Shown here: positions 26,108 to 33,738 of the stretch, in pieces | How the letters are laid out: every line of letters starts with the position of its first letter | Numbering within the stretch: position 1 is the first letter of the stretch | DNA from: a bacterium | GTDB taxonomy: Bacteria; UBA10199; 2-02-FULL-44-16; JAAZCA01 | DNA length: 64,000 nt | Reading direction: 5' to 3' | Assembly: GCA_021810905.1 (NCBI GenBank) | Contig: JAJZQH010000002.1 | Span: forward strand, 62,001 to 126,000 | Notes under the pieces: model-generated | The model's input: the letters and a program-made list of their open reading frames with translations, nothing else | Database searches by the model: none | What the model was told of the DNA's origin: nothing | Position numbers and translations under genes: made by a program

Positions 26108-28084
26108 ATGCCGAAAATAATACAACTGTGCGCAGCTCTCTGCCTGCTGCTCGCATCACCGGCTTTTGCCGAAGACATCTCCAGCCAGGACAAGGATTCG
26201 GAGCCGACGGTGGCTGCGGAGCTTCCGCCCGTAGTCATCACGGCCAACAGGCGCATAGAACCCGTTGACGAAGTCACTTATCCCGTCACGGTCATAAGCA
26301 ACGACGAGATCAAGGACAAAGGCGCCCAGTCCGCGGCGGATGCGCTGCGTACCGTCCCCGGAATAAACATCAATTCAGCTGGAAGCCCTGCCGACGATAA
26401 CGACATACGCATCATGGGCAGCGACCGGGATGAAGTGCTCGTACTCATAGACGGCGTCCCGATCAATACGGTAGTGGATAATCGCCCGAACCTCATCGGC
26501 ACGATCCCCACTGAAAACATCGAGCGCATCGAAGTGCTGGAGGGCGCGCACAGCGGCATGTATGGGAGCAGGGCGGTGGGCGGCGTAATCAACATAATTA
26601 CGAAGGAAGGCGAGGAGGGCTTCTCGTCCGACGTGAACTTCAGGGCCGGAAATCTCGGGCGCTTCATCGAAGATGCGGCGATAAGCTTCGGCCGCGGCAA
26701 TCACCGCCTGCGCGTGAGCTACGAACGGTGGGATGAAGCGGGAAGATTTGCCAACGATCGGCTGGGGCAAAACACCGCGGCGCTAAACTGGCGCTACAAT
26801 TTTTCAGACGAGCTTACTATCCAGCTGAGCCCACAGGTCTTCAACACGAACCAGGATCTTGCGTTCGATTCCATCACCGAAGGAAACGTAGTTTATTATC
26901 CGCGCGACTTCAACCGCCACCTCACGCAGGATACGGTCCTCATTCCGCTCTCCCTCACACTCAACATGAAGAAGTGGTGGGAGGCGATCTTCGAGTACAG
27001 CTATTATTATCAGTTCATGCGGCTGACCAATCCGCCGACCGGGGATACCACACCGGGAACCGTGATCGGCGATCAGTACGCGAGGAGCAACGAGGACCGG
27101 CACAGGTTCAGCCTGCGCAATACATTCACACCTCTGGATCAAGACGGATTCAAGGACCTCTTCACAGTCGGATTCGATATCGACGCAGAGCACCTCTCCT
27201 TCGTGAACGGGCCGTTCGCGGGGCCTCATCAGGAATTTCCGCTGCCGGATCAGAAGTTCGACCGCCAGAATTACGCCGTCTTCCTGCAGAATATTTTACG
27301 CTACAAGGAATACGTCTCTTTCGTTGCGGGGTTCAGATACGACGACAACACCATGTTCGGAAAAGAGCCGACTTTCCGTGGAAGCGTTGCCGCGCGCATA
27401 CCGCAATCGAAAACCACGTTCAAGCTCGCGTACTCGGACACGTTCAACGCGCCGCTGATCACTCTATTCGTCTTCGATATCCAGCCTCAGAAAGAGACCG
27501 CGCGTAACTATTCGGCCGGCGTAGAACAGGAATTGTGGGGAAAGGGCAAACTATCATCTTTCTTCTTCTACAAGGACTACGGCAGCATCTTTTTCGATCT
27601 GGATGATATCGTGGGAACCCATGACGCTTTCGCAATGGGCGTTGAGACGTCTCTTGAACTCACGCCATTGCCGTGGTTGGCCTTCTTCGGATCGTACACG
27701 TGGACGAAGGCTCGCGACAGGGAGCGAGACGTGCCGCTCCCGGAGAGGCCCGCTCACGTCTGGAAGGCATCGCTCACGGTGGAACCCGTGGAGAGGCTCA
27801 TCCTGAGAGGAGATCTCTCCGTGACCGGCGAGCAGTACTGGGGCACAAACACCGGGTTCATCTTTGTGGATTCTCAGGGCCGCGTGAGCAACGGAGTGCT
27901 GCCGGGCTTTGTGAAACTCGATTTGAGCGGCAGATATACGTTTCAGTTCAAGAACAAATATATACCTGAGCTTGCGCTGACGACGACCGTGGAGAATGTG
28001 TTGAACCGCAGTTACGAAGAGCAGTTCGGTCGACCGGCGCCTGGAATCAACTTCCTCTCCGGAATTTCGGCGAAATTGTTTTAG
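26108..28084 (+). CDS. TonB-dependent outer-membrane receptor
   Basis: Protein of 658 residues. The signal peptide ends SPAFA, a TonB-box-like ELPPVVITA follows, then a plug domain (DALRTVPGININSAG, IRIMGSDRDEVLVLIDGVPI, IERIEVLEGAHSGMYGSRAVGGVINIITK). A 22-strand type barrel ends in a C-terminal aromatic (SGISAKLF). It is most like BtuB or siderophore/peptide receptors. It lies eight bases behind the activator gene and near the peptide/maturase operon, so uptake or sensing of the modified peptide (or a metal-peptide complex) is possible but unproven. The start ATG is preceded by GAGGAATAA at a rather long distance. Confidence 0.92.
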   Translation: MPKIIQLCAALCLLLASPAFAEDISSQDKDSEPTVAAELPPVVITANRRIEPVDEVTYPVTVISNDEIKDKGAQSAADALRTVPGININSAGSPADDNDIRIMGSDRDEVLVLIDGVPINTVVDNRPNLIGTIPTENIERIEVLEGAHSGMYGSRAVGGVINIITKEGEEGFSSDVNFRAGNLGRFIEDAAISFGRGNHRLRVSYERWDEAGRFANDRLGQNTAALNWRYNFSDELTIQLSPQVFNTNQDLAFDSITEGNVVYYPRDFNRHLTQDTVLIPLSLTLNMKKWWEAIFEYSYYYQFMRLTNPPTGDTTPGTVIGDQYARSNEDRHRFSLRNTFTPLDQDGFKDLFTVGFDIDAEHLSFVNGPFAGPHQEFPLPDQKFDRQNYAVFLQNILRYKEYVSFVAGFRYDDNTMFGKEPTFRGSVAARIPQSKTTFKLAYSDTFNAPLITLFVFDIQPQKETARNYSAGVEQELWGKGKLSSFFFYKDYGSIFFDLDDIVGTHDAFAMGVETSLELTPLPWLAFFGSYTWTKARDRERDVPLPERPAHVWKASLTVEPVERLILRGDLSVTGEQYWGTNTGFIFVDSQGRVSNGVLPGFVKLDLSGRYTFQFKNKYIPELALTTTVENVLNRSYEEQFGRPAPGINFLSGISAKLF

Positions 28085-28098
28085 CAGGTTGCAGCCTG

Positions 28099-28995
28099 TT
28101 ATGGGGTATCCGTCCAGTCTCCTTGCGATGGATGCTTCTCTCCCTCGTCGCGCGGTTTAGATATATCCACGAGCACTACCGTGACGTTATCCGTGGCGCC
28201 CCGATCTATTGCTGCCTCAACCATTTGCGCGCATGCGGTCCGGAGATCGTGCATCTGTCCGAGCTTCAGCAATTCATCTTCATCCACGACACCGCTCAAT
28301 CCGTCGCTGCAGAGCAGGAAACGCTCCGGCGGATAGAGGGTCAAAGCGTCGATATCAGCCTGTAACTCAGGATTGAAGCCCACGGAGCGCGTAATAACGT
28401 TTCGCTTCTCGTGCGTCTTTGCCTGCTCGGGCGTAAGCGTGCCGTCGCGAACGCGTTCTTCAACCCAGGAATGGTCGTGAGTCAATTGACTGATTTCATT
28501 GTTGGCAATGCGATATGCGCGAGAGTCTCCCACGTGCGTAATATAGGCGCGTCCGCCGCGCAGCAGGAGAGATACAAGGGTGGTGCCCATGCGGCGGCGC
28601 TTCTTTAAAGTTTCCATGAGCGCGGCATCGCCAGCGTTTAGGGTCGGATAATCCTTTTCGAGAAGTTTTTCATTTAGCTCGAAGAGCTTCCGGTTAATGA
28701 CGAGAACCGCATATTCCATCAAGTGATCGTAATCAGGAGCCCGCGATTCGCCGGGCAATATCGGATCGAGCGTCAGGTTGTTATCAGCCAATGGCGTTGC
28801 TTCCTTGATGATCCTCTCAAGATTTTCAGAGGTGAACCAGCTGGCCACTTCACCCTTGTCATGTCCGCCCATGCCGTCGGCCACGATGAAAAGGCCGGCG
28901 TCCTCATTGACGATGAACGCGTCTTCATTGTTCTTGCGGCCGCCCACGTCGGAGACTGCCGCAGCCTTGAACGTCACTTTTTTCGAGCCCTTCAT
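28099..28995 (-). CDS. PP2C-family Ser/Thr protein phosphatase, copy 2
   Basis: Protein of 298 residues, very close to the copy at 19942. All PP2C motifs are kept (SDVGGRKNNEDAF, VADGMGGHDKGE, HVGDSRAYRI, LLCSDGLSGVVDEDE, ATDNVTVVLVDIS). It is divergent from the pseudokinase gene at 29104. With that gene and kinase 2 it forms a second phosphatase-pseudokinase-kinase module in mirror orientation to the first. The stop lies 14 bases from the TonB receptor stop (convergent). Confidence 0.92.
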   Translation of the reverse strand: MKGSKKVTFKAAAVSDVGGRKNNEDAFIVNEDAGLFIVADGMGGHDKGEVASWFTSENLERIIKEATPLADNNLTLDPILPGESRAPDYDHLMEYAVLVINRKLFELNEKLLEKDYPTLNAGDAALMETLKKRRRMGTTLVSLLLRGGRAYITHVGDSRAYRIANNEISQLTHDHSWVEERVRDGTLTPEQAKTHEKRNVITRSVGFNPELQADIDALTLYPPERFLLCSDGLSGVVDEDELLKLGQMHDLRTACAQMVEAAIDRGATDNVTVVLVDISKPRDEGEKHPSQGDWTDTP

Positions 28996-29103
28996 TACGT
29001 TCTATATATCCCTTCATCCAGCGTGTTTCAACAGCGCTTATTGATTCTGGCGATATTTCGGCAATTCTGGTATCCTCCGCCAAAATAATCTCGGAGGGAA
29101 TCC

Positions 29104-30105
29104 ATGGACGATCCCAAGAAGACCAACACGAACGAGTGGGCGATACAGCATGGAGAAAATATAGCGAGCTACAACATCGTCCGGCCTGTCCGATCAAGCC
29201 TCAAGTGGACTGCATATCTTGCAAGGGACAATGATGGGAAACGTGTGACACTGACGTTTATCGATAAACAGAGGATCATGGAGAATTATCAGATCATCGC
29301 CTTTCAGAACGGCACGCCGATCGAAACCGCGAAGGCCGAGGCCGCCAGGCATGTCGAGGAATATGAAAAAGACCGCATCGATGCGATCCAGCGAATAAAG
29401 GGCCTTGGAAATGCGCGGGTAGCAAAAACGACCGGTTGGAGCTATGACAAGGAGCGGGATCAGCTCGTGATTATCTCGGAATACACGCCTGGCTACGACC
29501 TGGCGTACGCAGCGGAGAAGCTGAATCCAAAACAACTGATCTATATATTCGTTCAGGTTCTCGACGGACTTAAATTCATTCACCAGAACGGCTTCCTTCA
29601 TCTGAACCTCAAACCGCCGCGCATATACATTGATTTTGAACCGGACTCTCCGGCGGTAAAGATAACGGATTTCGGATTCGCGATCCCCATGAAGGGATAT
29701 ACAAAGGAATGCGGCGGCACGGCGCTTTACATGGCGCCGGAGGTGATACTGAACCGGAGCGATCAGATCGATGCCAGAGCGGATCTCTACTCCTTCGGCG
29801 TGACGATGTATTGCGCGCTCACGGGAAGAAATCCGCACGAACACCGCATCGACGCCAGGGGAGACAAGGCTCGCATGGCTGAAGCGGTAAAGAGCGAAAC
29901 GGGCGTCAACACGCCGCCATCTCATTATAACAGGGAAATACCGAAGGAACTGGACCGTATCATTCTCGAGCTCCTGCAGAAAGAGCCTGAGAATCGGAAA
30001 TATACTGACGCGGACGATCTCTCGGCGGAGTTCACGGAGCTCTGGCCCGCTGAATGCAAAGATATGTCGCGTGCCGGCACCACCACCCTTTCAACCTATG
30101 ACTGA
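29104..30105 (+). CDS. Pseudokinase of the Ser/Thr kinase family, copy 2
   Basis: Protein of 333 residues, the same length as the copy at 18858. The beta-3 Lys is replaced (RVTLTFID). The catalytic loop is HLNLKPPR, so Asp is Asn and the metal-binding Asn is Arg. DFG (ITDFGFA) and APE remain. Strong ribosome-binding site GGAGGGAATCC. It overlaps the active kinase start by eight bases. Identical loss of the same residues in two diverged copies indicates a maintained non-catalytic role. Confidence 0.85.
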   Translation: MDDPKKTNTNEWAIQHGENIASYNIVRPVRSSLKWTAYLARDNDGKRVTLTFIDKQRIMENYQIIAFQNGTPIETAKAEAARHVEEYEKDRIDAIQRIKGLGNARVAKTTGWSYDKERDQLVIISEYTPGYDLAYAAEKLNPKQLIYIFVQVLDGLKFIHQNGFLHLNLKPPRIYIDFEPDSPAVKITDFGFAIPMKGYTKECGGTALYMAPEVILNRSDQIDARADLYSFGVTMYCALTGRNPHEHRIDARGDKARMAEAVKSETGVNTPPSHYNREIPKELDRIILELLQKEPENRKYTDADDLSAEFTELWPAECKDMSRAGTTTLSTYD

Positions 30106-33100
30106 TTCCGCCGTATTTGACGTCTATACGATAAAGAAGGCCAACATCGCCAGCGGCGGTGCCGGCGTCGTACACGACGCAGTCTCCCCTGACGGCCGCC
30201 GTGTTGCCATCAAGGTGCTCAACAGGGAATCAGTCGAAAAAAAACTCGCTGAGATTATAAAGAAGAAAAAACCGGGCATTGAGAAGAATTCCGACGAATT
30301 TGCAACGGAGCTTCGCCGCCTGTACGAACTCAACGTCGATGAATTCAAGTCGGAATATCAGTGGCTCGCGCGCCTCAACCACCCCCACGTCGCCAAGGTG
30401 TACGGAACCGGCTTTCATGAAGGTCGTTTCTATATCGTTTATGAATTTATCGACGGGAAACCGCTGGCTTCTCATGTGCATGGATGGAAACCCGTCGAGA
30501 TGATCCCGCTCTTCATCCAGGCGCTCTCCGGTCTGGATTACATCCACAGAAACGGCATCATTCACCTCGACATCAAATCGGAAAATATTTTGGTGCAGAT
30601 TGTTGAGGGAAGGCCCGTCGTCAAAATAATCGACTTCGGCGTTGCCGTAATGCCTGAAGAATACAAAGGAGGGGTACGCGGTACGATTGAAACGATGGCG
30701 CCCGAGGTAGCGCTCGGGCAAAAGGAACTCGTGGATGCGCGGGCAGACCTCTTCTCCTTTGCCGCCGTGATGTATCACTGTATTACGTGGGGAGTCAGAT
30801 TCCCCTTTCCCAGGCCAACCACCAGCGACATGGATTTTCTCCGCCACTACATACAGGAGCGTGAGCCTGCGCTTGAAGTCAAACCGCCGTGCCATGTCCA
30901 TCGCCGCCGCGAGGGGTTTGCCGTACCGTTTCTGGACACGGTAGTCATGCGGTTATTGGCGCATGATCCAAAGGATCGATTTTACGGAAACGCGCGCGCG
31001 GTCATCAACGCGCTTGCCACTCACCTGCCGGATTCGTTTCAGGATAGTTCTGACGCGCTTGGCTCGTATCTGCGGCCGGAGATGAACAGGTATATCGGCA
31101 GGGATAAAGAGGTGGAAGCAGTGGAATCCAACGTGCGAGCTCTCATTGAAGGCAAATCGCCAGTCGCGCCGATCTTTCGGATTGCGGGCGCGAAGGGGCT
31201 CGGCAAGACGCATTTCCTCAATCACATCCGCGAGACCGCAGAGCGGCACGTCGACAAAATCTCGATTCATACGATCACGCTGCCCACGACTCAAGAGGCG
31301 TTGGAAAGTAAGATCGCGATTCTCACACGGGAGTTATCGGAAAACACCAGACCCGTGCTCGTACTCGTGGATAATCTGGAGGAACTGGACGCCCCCCTCT
31401 CCCCCGGAGGGAGAGGGTCGGGGAGAGGGGGATCCGAAGCTATCTCTGCAATCTCCGGCCTCGCACGTCTCATCGCCGAACACAAGCGCTCCGAGACGAC
31501 CTACAGCGACATTCAAGAGGCGATGCTGGTGTTTACAACGGATGTCATCCTGAGACCCCGGGAAACGAGTTGTTTGCCGAAGGATCCCGTGGATACCCTG
31601 GCTGACACTTTACCGCCCGACCTCATCACCACGATCGAGCTCAAACCCTTCACCGCGGTCGATATCGAGGCATATCTCCAAGCCACTCCAGCCTTGAAGG
31701 GTAAACCAATAGACCATGCCCGCGCCGAGGCGCTCCATCGCCGCACGGCAGGCATCCCGCGCGAACTCGTGGACACGCTTCAGGACTTGGACAGCAGGGG
31801 GGTGCTGTTCGATGCGAGCGGGGAACTGGTGCTAGCTGATCTGCCAGCAATGGAGGTTGGGGCACGGAGCGCGCCGCAATCCACGCGCGAGCGCCTGCTC
31901 AATCAATACCGCGAATTTTCGCCACCCGAGCGATGCGCCGCAGACGTACTCGCATGCTGGTGCGCAAGGCCGTTTTTGCCGCTGCCGCGTGAGGAGGATA
32001 TCTCGGGCTTTGTGCAACAATACGCACCGATGCAGGCAATTCACACGCTCGTGCAGAAAGAGGTCATAAGGCACGATGACGATAGAGGTACATACGCATT
32101 CGCGGAGAACGACTACCTGCCAAGCCTGATTCATGATGAGATGGATGAGGCAACAAGAGACGCGATACACAGCGCGATAGCAAATTATCTCTCAACACCC
32201 CCTCTCCCTCGACGGGAGAGGGGTGGGGAGAGGGTGGTAATGTTCCACCTCGCCTTTGGCTCCGATCCACGCGCTGCCATCCGCAACTGCGTCATCCTCG
32301 GCAGAAATTTATTGTACAAGCAAGGCAAATGCTCGACAGCGATAGAGCTCTTTGAGCGCGCCCTTCAGTGTGTCATTGCGAGCGAAGCGCGGCAATCTCC
32401 CAAAGCTGTTCCGCCGGGCAACTGGAAACTCAAGGCGTATGTGTATTCGCTGTTGGCTGAGGCATATTACTATTATGAACGCCCCGCCGAAGTAGCACAG
32501 GCCATCAGCGATGGCCTTGCAATTTGTCAGTCTATTCCGTGGCGGATATCTCTGAAATTAAGATTGGCCGCATATTGCTTAAATTGGCGACGGCTCGATA
32601 AGGCAAGAGAGACAATCGATGAGCTGAAAGACGCACTTGCTCACAGAAAAAAAACCATCGCATATCCTCTGATGCTCAATAATGAGGCCAGGTATTATTA
32701 TGAATTATCGTTATCCATCGAAGAAAAACAGGCAGACCAGATTCATAGAGCAAAAGAGCTGTTTCAAGAGGGTGAGCTCATTGAAAAAATATTCAGCTCT
32801 GATTCCATAAAGCGAATCAACAATAATTCGTTATACGTAGTGCTTCGCTCACTCGGAGACTATTCGCTGGCTGCTGAAAAGGCGAAAAAACGTATTAAAG
32901 ACCGTGAAATGAATATTTTTACTCTCATGGTCTCTTCAGGCGAATTGGCAGAAATCTATCGCTTCGCTCATAAATACGATCAAGCACTGAACTATGCCCA
33001 GAAGGCGCTTTTTTTAGCAAAGGAAGCCGCGCTTGGCCGTTATATCAATTATTCCTATGGGGTGCTGGCTAATATCTACCACGACATGGACGATTTTGAG

Positions 33101-33604
33101 AGTTCAATAGATGCATGTAACCACAGACTCGCAGCGGGCGCATGCATCACTGGTGGCGATGAGTACAAAAGGCTCTCAGCCCATATATGGAATCAGATCG
33201 GGCATTGCTACAAGGAGCTCAAAAATTGGAACAAGGCAGTAGTCTATTTTGATGCTGTTATCGGAGATGTTGTGGATGATTATTTGAAGATGTCAGCGCA
33301 CGAAGGATTGATGAGGGTTTATTTCGAGAAGGCGGATTACGCTCAGGCGCTTAAGAATTTTGTCGAGGCAAAACGTTTGCTCGAACGCCTGCCTCACAAT
33401 TCATATTTTGACTCACATCGGTTTCGCATACTAATGCTCAAGGCAGAGACGCATCTGGCCGACAACGACCATGACAAGGCGCTCAGTTTCATGACAGAGC
33501 TCAGGCAACTTGCAGGCAGTGACCCCAAAAAACTTGAAGAATGCGATTTTCTGGAGAAAAAAATTGCGGAATTCCCACCACAAAAAACCGCGCAACCTTT
33601 GTAA
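30098..33604 (+). CDS. Ser/Thr protein kinase - ATPase - TPR protein, copy 2
   Basis: Protein of 1168 residues with the same architecture as kinase 1: active kinase domain (VAIK, HLDIKSEN, DFG, APE), P-loop GAKGLGKT, Walker B PVLVLVDNLEEL, TPR-like C-terminal half. The start ATG overlaps the end of the pseudokinase gene; the longer frame upstream only reads through that gene. Four repeat elements are inserted in frame (31391, 31543, 32195, 32371), two of them at the positions used in kinase 1 but of other sequence. The 3' end carries the promoter motif of the following protease gene. Divergence from kinase 1 is greatest in the TPR part, where ligand recognition is expected. Confidence 0.9.
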   Translation: MTDSAVFDVYTIKKANIASGGAGVVHDAVSPDGRRVAIKVLNRESVEKKLAEIIKKKKPGIEKNSDEFATELRRLYELNVDEFKSEYQWLARLNHPHVAKVYGTGFHEGRFYIVYEFIDGKPLASHVHGWKPVEMIPLFIQALSGLDYIHRNGIIHLDIKSENILVQIVEGRPVVKIIDFGVAVMPEEYKGGVRGTIETMAPEVALGQKELVDARADLFSFAAVMYHCITWGVRFPFPRPTTSDMDFLRHYIQEREPALEVKPPCHVHRRREGFAVPFLDTVVMRLLAHDPKDRFYGNARAVINALATHLPDSFQDSSDALGSYLRPEMNRYIGRDKEVEAVESNVRALIEGKSPVAPIFRIAGAKGLGKTHFLNHIRETAERHVDKISIHTITLPTTQEALESKIAILTRELSENTRPVLVLVDNLEELDAPLSPGGRGSGRGGSEAISAISGLARLIAEHKRSETTYSDIQEAMLVFTTDVILRPRETSCLPKDPVDTLADTLPPDLITTIELKPFTAVDIEAYLQATPALKGKPIDHARAEALHRRTAGIPRELVDTLQDLDSRGVLFDASGELVLADLPAMEVGARSAPQSTRERLLNQYREFSPPERCAADVLACWCARPFLPLPREEDISGFVQQYAPMQAIHTLVQKEVIRHDDDRGTYAFAENDYLPSLIHDEMDEATRDAIHSAIANYLSTPPLPRRERGGERVVMFHLAFGSDPRAAIRNCVILGRNLLYKQGKCSTAIELFERALQCVIASEARQSPKAVPPGNWKLKAYVYSLLAEAYYYYERPAEVAQAISDGLAICQSIPWRISLKLRLAAYCLNWRRLDKARETIDELKDALAHRKKTIAYPLMLNNEARYYYELSLSIEEKQADQIHRAKELFQEGELIEKIFSSDSIKRINNNSLYVVLRSLGDYSLAAEKAKKRIKDREMNIFTLMVSSGELAEIYRFAHKYDQALNYAQKALFLAKEAALGRYINYSYGVLANIYHDMDDFESSIDACNHRLAAGACITGGDEYKRLSAHIWNQIGHCYKELKNWNKAVVYFDAVIGDVVDDYLKMSAHEGLMRVYFEKADYAQALKNFVEAKRLLERLPHNSYFDSHRFRILMLKAETHLADNDHDKALSFMTELRQLAGSDPKKLEECDFLEKKIAEFPPQKTAQPL
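31391..31431. repeat. G-rich palindromic repeat, in frame inside kinase 2
   Basis: CCCCCTCTCCCCCGGAGGGAG followed by a GGGGAGAGGGGG arm; translated as APLSPGGRGSGRGG after the Walker B segment. Kinase 1 has a different repeat family at this site. Confidence 0.65.
31543..31593. repeat. GTCATCCTGAG-type repeat, in frame inside kinase 2
   Basis: Begins GATGTCATCCTGAGACC and ends CCGAAGGATCCCG, a common dispersed-repeat type. Translated as DVILRPRETSCLPKDP before the conserved PDLITTIELKPF. Kinase 1 has a TTACAAAG-type repeat here. Confidence 0.65.
32195..32237. repeat. G-rich palindromic repeat, in frame inside kinase 2
   Basis: CCCCCTCTCCCTCGACGGGAG then AGGGGTGGGGAGAGGGTGG; translated as TPPLPRRERGGERVV. 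The paralogue has NFTTRDENQRHA at this place. Confidence 0.65.
32371..32402. repeat. TGTCATTGCGAG-type repeat, in frame inside kinase 2
   Basis: TGTCATTGCGAGCGAAGCGC followed by GGCAATCTCC; translated as VIASEARQSP. A longer member of this type lies at 60217. Confidence 0.65.
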
Positions 33605-33618
33605 ATTATTGACGAAAA
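33593..33618 (+). promoter_or_regulatory. Promoter motif of S8 protease 2
   Basis: CAAC, 14 bases, GACGAAAA, followed by TTAAGATATA. It overlaps the last codons of kinase 2. It matches the sites before protease copies 1 and 3. Confidence 0.55.
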
Positions 33619-33738
33619 TTAAGATATACGAGGCTTAGGATATTTCCCTTGTAGATGCTTGCCTGCGGTGGTAGAAACTACGTAACCCCTTGATCGTAAA
33701 AGTGTATTGGTTCAAGTGGCAGTGAGGAAGGGAGCGGA

